Below, piece after piece: positions 1-5,182 of a stretch of 5,182 bases of DNA; the stretch's first letter is position 1, and each line of letters starts with the position of its first letter. This stretch comes from Candidatus Liptonbacteria bacterium RIFCSPLOWO2_01_FULL_53_13 (GTDB lineage Bacteria > Patescibacteriota > Minisyncoccia > UBA6257 > 2-01-FULL-56-20). The position numbers were made by a program, and so were the translations under genes. The notes under the pieces are model-generated. The model had not been told where the DNA came from. It ran no database searches and was given only the letters and a program-made list of their open reading frames with translations. The stretch is from contig MHLB01000047.1 in the NCBI GenBank assembly GCA_001818895.1, positions 6,024 through 11,205 of the forward strand. The letters are read 5' to 3'.

Positions 1-893
1 AGCCCCCGGTTGTTCTCCACGATGATGGAGTAGCGCAACCCGAGAACCGAGAGGCACGTCCCGATGAAGAGCCCGTGCGAGATCCAGAGCCGCATCCGCG
101 TTGACGAGTCCATGATGAACACTTCTGCCTTGCGGCCCGTCGTGGTGTCCTTCCCGTCGGTGTCGGCGAAACACCGCTCGCACTCCGCGAGCGCGTCTCG
201 GTGCCCCGTCTTCACCCTGAAGGCCTTCGCCGCCTCGTGAGCGGCGACCGACGCCACGATCGCCATCGCGATTGAGAACGAGGCGCTCGTCCTCGAGTCA
301 ACCGCGAACTGGATCAGGCCGAAGTTCACGAAGAACTCCAACCCGAGAACCAGCGCCATCGCGGCGATGGTCACGACCGCGTCCAGCGTGTGGTCGGGTC
401 GCGGGATTTCCCTGTCGGGGTTCCCCGCGAGTCCGATGGTGAGCTGCCGGAGGCGCTTGCGCGCTTCCTCCAGCCGCCGACGCGCTCCGGCCAGGATCCC
501 GGCCTGTCTGGCCATCACCCTGTCCAGAGCCGCCCTGGCGTTTTCGGCCAAGGCTTCGATGCCGACGACTGCTTCGGAAACGGCCTCGGCGAGGCGGCTG
601 TCCGCAGCCATGACCTCTGCCGTAGCCGTATCCAGGGCGGTCCGGACGATCTCTTCGTAGGTCCGCTCTTCGTTTGCGACCGCCTCGGCGACGGCCGCGA
701 ACATCGCGGAAACCTCCTCCGCCGTGGTTTCTCCGCTGAACCCATCGGCGATCTCGGCGATCCTTCCTTCGATCGCCGCGTTGTTCACGAACTGCGCGGG
801 GTGGAGATCCTTGACCTCCGATTCCGCGACCGGTTCGGGGGGCGACCCGCTGGCCTCATCGGTGGCATCGAATACCGTCCTATCTTCTTCCAT
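1..893 (-). CDS. Unrecognised coiled-coil membrane protein, N-terminal 297 codons (partial)
   Basis: I do not recognise this protein. The frame is open from ATG at 893 down to the left edge with no stop, so the C-terminus is missing. Residues 1-30 are acidic and low-complexity. Residues about 60-155 are Ala/Glu/Arg-rich and look like a long helix or coiled coil, ending in a very basic stretch (ARRRLEEARKRLRQL, 137-151). Three hydrophobic segments follow, at about 170-194, 204-224 and 269-291. The basic stretch before the first suggests a cytoplasmic N-terminus. Segment 1 contains Glu186 and Asn190 and segment 2 contains His219-Glu220, unusual polar residues for membrane helices. The loop between segments 2 and 3 holds one CxxC (Cys238, Cys241). 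The start is supported by AAGGAG ten bases upstream and a strong promoter beyond it. The gene is richer in GC than the rightward genes and is divergent from them. It could be part of an envelope or mobile-element module, but nothing in the sequence proves that. Confidence 0.85.
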   Translation of the reverse strand, partial: MEEDRTVFDATDEASGSPPEPVAESEVKDLHPAQFVNNAAIEGRIAEIADGFSGETTAEEVSAMFAAVAEAVANEERTYEEIVRTALDTATAEVMAADSRLAEAVSEAVVGIEALAENARAALDRVMARQAGILAGARRRLEEARKRLRQLTIGLAGNPDREIPRPDHTLDAVVTIAAMALVLGLEFFVNFGLIQFAVDSRTSASFSIAMAIVASVAAHEAAKAFRVKTGHRDALAECERCFADTDGKDTTTGRKAEVFIMDSSTRMRLWISHGLFIGTCLSVLGLRYSIIVENNRG

Positions 894-903
894 CTCTTCA
901 ATT

Positions 904-909
904 CTCCTT
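904..909 (-). promoter_or_regulatory. Shine-Dalgarno sequence of the leftward gene
   Basis: Reading on the minus strand, AAGGAG lies 10 bases before the ATG at 893. It fixes that ATG as the start. The two rightward genes have nothing comparable, so this is the only clear ribosome binding site in the window. Confidence 0.75.
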
Positions 910-919
910 CGATTGTCAA

Positions 920-954
920 GGTGCGAAGCGCACCCTGACAGCCCTTTTCGGGGC
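920..954 (-). promoter_or_regulatory. Two small hairpins in the 5' leader of the leftward gene
   Basis: The segment contains a perfect 6-bp inverted repeat, GGTGCG/CGCACC with a 3-base loop (920-934), and a 4-bp GCCC/GGGC repeat with a 6-base loop (941-954). Both lie between the predicted transcription start (near 964) and the Shine-Dalgarno sequence of the leftward gene. Neither is followed by a run of T on either strand, so they do not look like intrinsic terminators. They could stabilise the leader or modulate translation. No known riboswitch consensus is recognised. Confidence 0.4.
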
Positions 955-970
955 AGGATACGCGGGTCAC

Positions 971-999
971 ATGCTAACATATAAAAATATGAATGTCAA
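971..999 (-). promoter_or_regulatory. Sigma-70-type promoter for the leftward gene
   Basis: On the minus strand a perfect -35 box TTGACA (994-999) is separated by exactly 17 bases from TAGCAT (971-976), a 4-of-6 match to the -10 consensus. TG at the right distance upstream makes it an extended -10. Transcription would start near 964 and give a leader of about 70 bases containing two small hairpins. This is a sequence prediction only. Confidence 0.65.
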
Positions 1000-1012
1000 T
1001 GGCACTATTGAC
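995..1012. repeat. Perfect inverted repeat joining two divergent -35 boxes
   Basis: GTCAAT (995-1000) and ATTGAC (1007-1012) are exact reverse complements separated by 6 bases. The arms overlap the -35 boxes of the leftward and rightward promoters, so the symmetry may simply result from two divergent sigma-70 promoters. It could also serve as an operator that controls both directions together. A further TTGACA occurs at 1018-1023, offset by 10 bases from TTGACT at 1008. Confidence 0.5.
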
Positions 1013-1036
1013 TTTTTTTGACAGTTGTCCTACAAT
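1008..1036 (+). promoter_or_regulatory. Distal sigma-70-type promoter for the rightward operon
   Basis: TTGACT (1008-1013) and TACAAT (1031-1036) are 17 bases apart, each one mismatch from consensus. Transcription would start near 1043-1044, leaving a leader of about 118 bases before the small gene at 1162. The A/T-rich surroundings (about 28 % GC over 971-1050) support a promoter region. The nearby perfect TTGACA at 1018-1023 has no well-spaced -10 box and is probably not the functional -35. Confidence 0.65.
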
Positions 1037-1073
1037 ATAAAACATGGAATAAAAACCCTCGCCTCCGGCAGAA

Positions 1074-1103
1074 CCTTGCAGATTGTGTCCCCTTGCGATC
1101 GTG
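1074..1103 (+). repeat. Imperfect direct repeat overlapping the proximal promoter
   Basis: CCTTGCAGATTGTG (1074-1087) and CCTTGCGATCGTG (1091-1103) are related copies with starts 17 bases apart, differing by a one-base indel and one substitution. They span the -35 region and spacer of the proximal rightward promoter. This could be a tandem regulator site, or chance in a short region. Confidence 0.3.
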
Positions 1104-1110
1104 ATATACT
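1083..1110 (+). promoter_or_regulatory. Proximal extended -10 promoter for the rightward operon
   Basis: TATACT (1105-1110) is preceded by TG at the extended -10 position (1102-1103). A weak -35 candidate, TTGTGT (1083-1088), lies 16 bases upstream. Initiation would be near 1117, giving a leader of about 45 bases. It may act in tandem with the distal promoter. It is weaker than that one because the -35 matches consensus at only three clear positions. Confidence 0.45.
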
Positions 1111-1161
1111 TATTCTCAAGGTCGCCCAAATAGTAATAGTATTTATCCCACAATCATACCC

Positions 1162-1473
1162 ATGGAACCAAACACCGCCGTGTCTCCGTCAATTGAAAAA
1201 TTCGTAGACCTCCTCGTGACAGAAAAAGGGTTGGGGAACCTTGACCCCGAAGTGCTCGCGCAAGTGAAACGCGACCTCTCCTCGCGCGCCGAAGACCGCG
1301 TGAACGCGGTAATCCTTTCCAAAATGCCCCCTGAAAATCTTGAGGCGTTTGAAAAACTCCTTGACGACGGAAGCGCCGAGGATGTCCAGGCGTTTTGCGC
1401 GAAGAATATCCCCGATCTTGATCAGGTAGTTGCCGCCGAGCTCCTTGCGTTCCGAACGACTTACCTTGCTTAA
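1162..1473 (+). CDS. DUF5663-like small acidic protein
   Basis: This is a 103-residue protein of unknown function. From memory of the family, not a search, its size and motifs fit DUF5663, found mainly in Candidate Phyla Radiation genomes. The recognisable segments are IEKFVDLLVTEKGL (11-24), a central helix with SRAEDRVNAVILSKMPPE (41-58), and the C-terminal NIPDLDQVVAAELLAFR (82-98). The protein looks entirely helical, has about 19 acidic against 10 basic residues, and has no signal peptide or membrane segment, so it is probably cytoplasmic. The start is unambiguous: an in-frame TGA lies at 1102 and 1162 is the only ATG after it. There is no Shine-Dalgarno sequence upstream; the leader just before the start is C-rich. 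It is followed after 37 bases by the giant membrane protein gene on the same strand, so a shared transcript and perhaps a functional link are likely. Confidence is high that it is a gene and good for the family. Confidence 0.9.
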   Translation: MEPNTAVSPSIEKFVDLLVTEKGLGNLDPEVLAQVKRDLSSRAEDRVNAVILSKMPPENLEAFEKLLDDGSAEDVQAFCAKNIPDLDQVVAAELLAFRTTYLA

Positions 1474-1480
1474 TTAATAA

Positions 1481-1510
1481 CAAGTCGCACCGCTCACCAC
1501 CCTTATCGCC
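1481..1510 (+). other. Translation start region of the giant gene lacking a Shine-Dalgarno sequence
   Basis: The bases before the ATG at 1511 are C-rich and contain no GGAG-like motif. An in-frame TAA at 1478-1480 excludes a farther upstream start, so 1511 is the only ATG available. No terminator hairpin is seen in the 1474-1510 gap, consistent with read-through from the small upstream gene. Initiation may be independent of Shine-Dalgarno pairing or coupled to translation of the upstream gene. Confidence 0.6.
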
Positions 1511-4500
1511 ATGCCAGAAACACCTCACTCCCCATTAAACGCAGAATCGGTTTCGGGCGCCGAGCCGGTTTCGGAAGCGACGGCGCGCAGAAAGAAGGCG
1601 GGAAAAGTTACGATAAGCAAAAAGATCGTCATCGCGGATGTTTCGCGCGCCGTTGAGGAGAAGGCAAGGGATATCGCGGACGCGCGGATGACCGGGTCAA
1701 AGGAATCCGTGAGCGGGTTCAAGGGATTTTTTAGAAAATTATGGAGGCACAATTTGGCAGAGAACTATTTTCGCACCAATGAAGTAAATAGGGCACGACA
1801 AGAGATTCTTGATTCGGAGAATCTTTTTACCGATGAAGAAAAAGATAGGAAGGCGCACGAGGAAAGCATGCGCGCGGTCGTGGACCAATTCGCATCGGAA
1901 TATGAAAAGGAGGTGATTCATGAAGGAGAATTAAAGGGAAAACTTGGTGATGCTACGCCGCAAGAGAAGGCGGCAAAAAAGGCGGTCAAGGATCTCGTGC
2001 TTAAATATTCAGCCGAGAAAGACCTCACCAGTCCCGAGGTCATTGCACGATTTAAGGCGGACCGCGCGCGGGTGCTTGGCGAAGTCAAAGGCGCCGGCGC
2101 GAAGGACGCGGCGGGAGCGGCAATTATTGACCGCGGGGAAATGTATGCGGATAACCTCCTTGACGTGGCGAAAGAAGTCCAGCAGGCAATTGCGCATGGG
2201 ACGGCGCTTGAAGACCTTGACTTGGATCTTGATGTGGTTGTGGGCAATGCCCGAAACTCGGTGCGTACTGAGGCAGATTTCAGGAGAACAGACAAAATTG
2301 TCGAATGGATGAGGAAAAACGGATTTTTCAAGTTCGCAAACGAAACAACGCTTTCGACTGTCGTTGCGATTGCTGGATCCGCCTTTATGTGGGGTGGCAG
2401 ACGCGTGGTGAGCAGTAAGGCAGCCGCATGGGGCACGCTTGGCGCAACGGCGGTTGTGGGAGGGGTCTTCGCAGGAGCGCGAGAAAATGCCCGGCTTAAA
2501 GAAAAGCGCCGCCAGCATGCGCGCGAGATGGCGAGTGGCAAGAAGTTTGACCCCGACCGTTCGCCCCGGAGAAAAGAGATGGAAGAATTCCGCCTTGAAA
2601 CGAGGAGTGCGAACGAGCTTGCCGATGCAATTGAAAATAGCATCTACCGCACGAATGAACAGGGCGTCCGCGAAGTGCGCGATCTTACCCAACCGGAATT
2701 GGACGCCGCTTTTGGACATCTTGCGGAAGTTGAATCCCGCATCCGGCTTTCCGACCGCACGAAAGATCCGGACAACAAAGGCGTTGCAAACATTGACCTC
2801 ATCAGTTATTCCGACGCAAAGCGCATTTCGCAGGAGCGCCTGCGGCTTGATATCCTCCGCGCGGAAGCGAAGGTTGATTTGGGTAAACTGGTTTCGGGAA
2901 AAATAAGAAAGATGAGCGCCGGAGAACCCTTTAATTATGCAATCAGCGGCCTTGCGGAAAAGGAAACGGTCAAGGATTTTTTGGAATCCTCCGCATTCAC
3001 GAGTGAAACCGACCCGTTCAAACGGAAACAGCTTATCGCGTACTGGATTCACGAGAAACGGCTGGATAAAAAATTCGTCGTGGAAGAAATAGAGCGAACC
3101 TGCGGCTCCTTCACCGCAAAATCCGCCGAAGAATATGCAAAGTGGGATTGGTTCCGCGGGGAAGAGGCGCTTGACGCGCTCGCGAACGTCAAGCCGGGGT
3201 CGGAAATCGTTTTTGGCAAGGGGCTCGCGGTTCCTAATGGAATGACTGTTGAATCATATGTTGCGTCCTTAAGCGGGACGCGGATTGACCAGCTTATCAA
3301 GGGTGACGCCGGCATTGAGAAGAAGAATGCGCTTTTCAATAAAATGAAAAATAAGCGCGTGTTTTGGGCGGTGATGAAGGGGCTTGGCACGGGGCTTGTG
3401 ATTGGCGGCGCATTTCAGGAAGCGCGCTCGTTCTTCACCGATGAACACGGACTTTTGACCGGCGCAAAAATCCCCGAAGCGGGCGGCAAAGAACATTACA
3501 CTCCCCTCGCGGGACTTTGGCGATATTTCCATGGAGAATCTCCCTCAACAGGACCGCATGCTCCGGATTTCAGCGCGAAACTTCATGACGTTGTGGTCGG
3601 GGGACACGCAACGAGAATCCCCGAGGGCTTCAGCGTGCGCCCCGAAGGCGACCATAGCGTGCTTTTTGATGACAAGGGCGTACGCATCGGCAACATCAAA
3701 GTGGGCGCGGACGGGGTGATGGACCCTCAAAGCGCGAAAGCGCTTGCCGAGCACGGTTTCCATGTGCAAGACCACATCTATACGCCGAACCAAGCCGGCG
3801 TGCATGAGGTTTTGGTCGGCGACCAAAAAGTACATATCCCCGACGGCACCGAACTCAAAACCGAGGGCGACCACTATGCGCTCTTGGACGCAAAGGGAAA
3901 CAAAATAAGCGACGTGCGCTTCACCGGGCACGGAGCGTTTGATGATGAAACTGCGAAATCGCTGGGGGCGAAGGGATATAAGATTGAAGATCACGTTTTT
4001 TCGGAAAAAGGCGGGGCCGTCATGAAGGAAGTGTTCATTGATGATAACTGCCAAGTGAAAATCCCCGAAGGCGCTTCACTGGAGAGAGACGGCGATTACT
4101 TTATTTATCGCGATGCCGCCGGGAATGAAGTGGCGAGGATGCAGTTTGACGAACACGGCGCGCTCACTCCCGAGAGCATAAAGGCGCTCGAAACCAATGA
4201 TTGCAAGATTTTTGACAGCGTCACGGACCGGACGCACACGGTGAGCCCCGACGATTATTTCAAGGGAAAACTTGACGTGCATGCGCGCATTGACTGGCAC
4301 GACGAACCCGGCGAGCGCTTCAGTAAATTCTTCAACAAGCTCATTGAATTTGAAGGAAAACAGCAGATGCTCTATCTCCAGAAGGGCGCTGACGGGATGG
4401 TCTATATCAATGCCGATAAGATCGTTAATAATATGGTGAGGAATCTTGACGGAGCATTCAAGGAATTCGGCACGAACCCCGATGGAAGCGTTGACACGCA

Positions 4501-5182
4501 GTTGAAGCACATGTATGACGAACTGCTCCGATGGAAGAGCGACGGCACGCTCCGAGAGCATCTCCAGGCGGCAATTATCCCGACCGAGGAAGCGAACAAA
4601 AAGGGATTAAGCATGCTCATTGAGGGAGCGGGAGCCGGCAATCTCATCCCGCTCGGAAAGGATGCTTCTGCGCTTTTCACTACGCCCGAAAGTTTGACCT
4701 ACGGGCATCACCCGTTCCGCTTTATGGAGCTCCGGCTCGGCGGGCATGTGTTCGCGACGACGATAGGCGAGGATATGAAAGATATGACGATAACCGACCA
4801 AATCCATAATCCTTCACTCTGCCCTCCGGGCACTATCGGAAACATCCCCCACATCGTGCCGCTCGCCCCGATGCCGACTCACGTTCCCGAGGTCGTCCCC
4901 CCGCTCGGCGAGGATTGGGATATACTGCCGCCGCCGATCATTCCTTTGAGGTGGCGGACGCCGTTGGAGCCGACAAAACCAGAAAAGAAGGGAGGAGGAT
5001 ATTATCCGAATTATCCCGAAGTGCCCGCCGAAGAACGCGAGCGCATGATGGAGGATATGTCACCTCGGTTGCGTGAAAATCCCGATGCGGTGCTTGACCC
5101 GTCCGTTGAAATACCGTGGTATTTTCAGGATCAGGAACGGCGCAATCCGGGATATGTTGCTGCGTTGGAACAATTAAACGGC
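1511..5182 (+). CDS. Giant multi-domain membrane protein with triplicated extracytoplasmic module (partial, 3' end missing)
   Basis: An uninterrupted frame of 1224 codons runs off the right edge. It has no cleavable signal peptide. Residues 1-275 are charged and mostly helical, with an aromatic-basic patch (FFRKLWRHNLAENYFR, 73-88) and LDLDLD at 236-241. Glycine-rich hydrophobic segments lie at about 280-296 and 305-323, then a very basic stretch and a helical region with SPRRKEMEEFRLET, then a third hydrophobic segment at about 617-635 (GLGTGLVIGGAF). Basic residues flank the cytoplasmic ends, so residues 324-616 are predicted inside and the part after 636 outside. Residues 694-904 are three tandem copies of a ~74-residue unit. 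Residues 1101-1157 are proline-rich (ILPPPIIPL), followed by SPRLRENPDAVLDP (1184-1197) and EIPWYF (1200-1205). I recall similar segments in long Parcubacteria proteins, where a glycosyltransferase-2-like region may follow; that part lies outside the window and is not shown. An envelope-anchored surface protein is the best inference; its activity is unknown. Confidence 0.93.
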   Translation, partial: MPETPHSPLNAESVSGAEPVSEATARRKKAGKVTISKKIVIADVSRAVEEKARDIADARMTGSKESVSGFKGFFRKLWRHNLAENYFRTNEVNRARQEILDSENLFTDEEKDRKAHEESMRAVVDQFASEYEKEVIHEGELKGKLGDATPQEKAAKKAVKDLVLKYSAEKDLTSPEVIARFKADRARVLGEVKGAGAKDAAGAAIIDRGEMYADNLLDVAKEVQQAIAHGTALEDLDLDLDVVVGNARNSVRTEADFRRTDKIVEWMRKNGFFKFANETTLSTVVAIAGSAFMWGGRRVVSSKAAAWGTLGATAVVGGVFAGARENARLKEKRRQHAREMASGKKFDPDRSPRRKEMEEFRLETRSANELADAIENSIYRTNEQGVREVRDLTQPELDAAFGHLAEVESRIRLSDRTKDPDNKGVANIDLISYSDAKRISQERLRLDILRAEAKVDLGKLVSGKIRKMSAGEPFNYAISGLAEKETVKDFLESSAFTSETDPFKRKQLIAYWIHEKRLDKKFVVEEIERTCGSFTAKSAEEYAKWDWFRGEEALDALANVKPGSEIVFGKGLAVPNGMTVESYVASLSGTRIDQLIKGDAGIEKKNALFNKMKNKRVFWAVMKGLGTGLVIGGAFQEARSFFTDEHGLLTGAKIPEAGGKEHYTPLAGLWRYFHGESPSTGPHAPDFSAKLHDVVVGGHATRIPEGFSVRPEGDHSVLFDDKGVRIGNIKVGADGVMDPQSAKALAEHGFHVQDHIYTPNQAGVHEVLVGDQKVHIPDGTELKTEGDHYALLDAKGNKISDVRFTGHGAFDDETAKSLGAKGYKIEDHVFSEKGGAVMKEVFIDDNCQVKIPEGASLERDGDYFIYRDAAGNEVARMQFDEHGALTPESIKALETNDCKIFDSVTDRTHTVSPDDYFKGKLDVHARIDWHDEPGERFSKFFNKLIEFEGKQQMLYLQKGADGMVYINADKIVNNMVRNLDGAFKEFGTNPDGSVDTQLKHMYDELLRWKSDGTLREHLQAAIIPTEEANKKGLSMLIEGAGAGNLIPLGKDASALFTTPESLTYGHHPFRFMELRLGGHVFATTIGEDMKDMTITDQIHNPSLCPPGTIGNIPHIVPLAPMPTHVPEVVPPLGEDWDILPPPIIPLRWRTPLEPTKPEKKGGGYYPNYPEVPAEERERMMEDMSPRLRENPDAVLDPSVEIPWYFQDQERRNPGYVAALEQLNG
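3590..4222 (+). repeat. Three tandem ~74-residue repeats within the giant membrane protein
   Basis: The copies cover residues about 694-757, 767-830 and 841-904, with short linkers. Equivalent landmarks recur in the same order: IPEG, IPDG and IPEG (703, 776, 851); EGDH, EGDH and DGDY (712, 785, 860); GVMDPQSAKAL, GAFDDETAKSL and GALTPESIKAL (735, 808, 883); VQDHIY, IEDHVF and IFDSV (752, 825, 900). The period is 73 then 75 residues. The DNA copies have diverged well beyond the protein, so this is an old duplication under selection, not a recent expansion. Each unit looks like several beta strands followed by one helix. The fold is not recognised. They lie after the third membrane segment, on the predicted outer side. 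Confidence 0.85.
4811..4981 (+). other. Proline-rich linker in the giant membrane protein
   Basis: Residues 1101-1157 contain about 16 prolines, including CPPG, VVPPL and ILPPPIIPL, and end in RWRTPLEPTKP. This is likely an extended, poorly folded linker. It separates the repeat-bearing middle of the protein from whatever domain lies beyond the window, and is followed by a short Gly/Tyr-rich stretch (GGGYYPNYP, 1161-1169). Confidence 0.6.

Noticed and set aside
367..938. Overlapping plus-strand open frames opposite the leftward gene
   Set aside because: They overlap the longer minus-strand frame (1-893), which has a promoter, a Shine-Dalgarno sequence and plausible protein features. The plus-strand translations are Arg/Ser-rich low-complexity sequence typical of antisense frames in GC-rich genes.
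920..954. Hairpins considered as intrinsic terminators
   Set aside because: Neither stem is followed by a T-run on the plus or the minus strand, and both sit in the 5' leader of a gene.
1018..1023. Perfect TTGACA as an alternative plus-strand -35 box
   Set aside because: The nearest -10-like sequences lie 7, 12 or 21 bases away, none at usable spacing; the TTGACT at 1008 with 17-base spacing fits better.
1025..1207. A 60-codon plus-strand frame across the promoter region
   Set aside because: It covers both predicted promoters, overlaps the start of the DUF5663-like gene in another frame, and has no ribosome binding site or recognisable protein features.
2009..3052. A 347-codon minus-strand open frame
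   Set aside because: It lies entirely inside the 1224-codon plus-strand gene. Its length comes from codon choice on the other strand (few TTA, CTA and TCA codons), and its translation shows no coherent domain pattern.
3590..4222. Repeat region considered as a CRISPR array or DNA-level satellite
   Set aside because: The periodicity is about 220 bases, the copies are conserved mainly at protein level within one frame, and there are no short identical repeats with unique spacers.
3545..4561. Two further minus-strand frames (3545-4054 and 4076-4561)
   Set aside because: They are antisense shadows of the repeat region and what follows. The periodic structure and conserved landmarks are on the plus strand only.
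1..5182. Search for tRNA, rRNA, transposase, insertion-sequence ends, integrase or attachment sites
   Set aside because: Nothing recognisable was found by eye on either strand; there is no direct evidence of a mobile element in the window.

Overview
The window most resembles a genome of the Candidate Phyla Radiation (Patescibacteria, Parcubacteria-like). The evidence is indirect. A roughly 100-residue acidic protein matches my recollection of DUF5663, and it is followed by a very long multi-domain membrane protein of a kind I associate with those genomes. No taxonomic marker (rRNA, ribosomal protein, tRNA) is present. All three genes read without internal stops under the standard bacterial code, so nothing points to TGA recoding.

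Layout. Bases 1-893 (minus strand) hold the N-terminal 297 codons of an unrecognised coiled-coil and membrane protein whose C-terminus lies off the left edge. Bases 894-1161 are an intergenic control region with an AT-rich core (about 28 % GC over 971-1050). It carries two back-to-back promoters whose -35 boxes face each other across 8 bp, a second candidate promoter closer to the rightward genes, two small hairpins in the leader of the leftward gene, and an imperfect direct repeat. Bases 1162-1473 (plus) encode a DUF5663-like small protein. After a 37-base gap, bases 1511-5182 (plus) are an open frame of 1224 codons running off the right edge. It has a helical charged N-terminus, a glycine-rich membrane hairpin, a conserved-looking cytoplasmic helical segment, a third membrane segment, three tandem copies of a ~74-residue domain, and a proline-rich stretch near the edge.

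How it fits together. The small protein and the giant membrane protein probably form one transcription unit driven by one or both plus-strand promoters. I see no terminator between them, and neither has a Shine-Dalgarno sequence. The leftward gene is transcribed divergently, has a good Shine-Dalgarno sequence (AAGGAG) and is more GC-rich (about 60-65 % on hand-counted lines, against about 40-58 % for the giant gene). It may differ in origin or in mode of translation initiation. The strongest candidate for something undescribed is the giant surface or envelope protein with its triplicated, probably extracytoplasmic module and its small acidic partner. Its biochemical function cannot be read from the sequence here.
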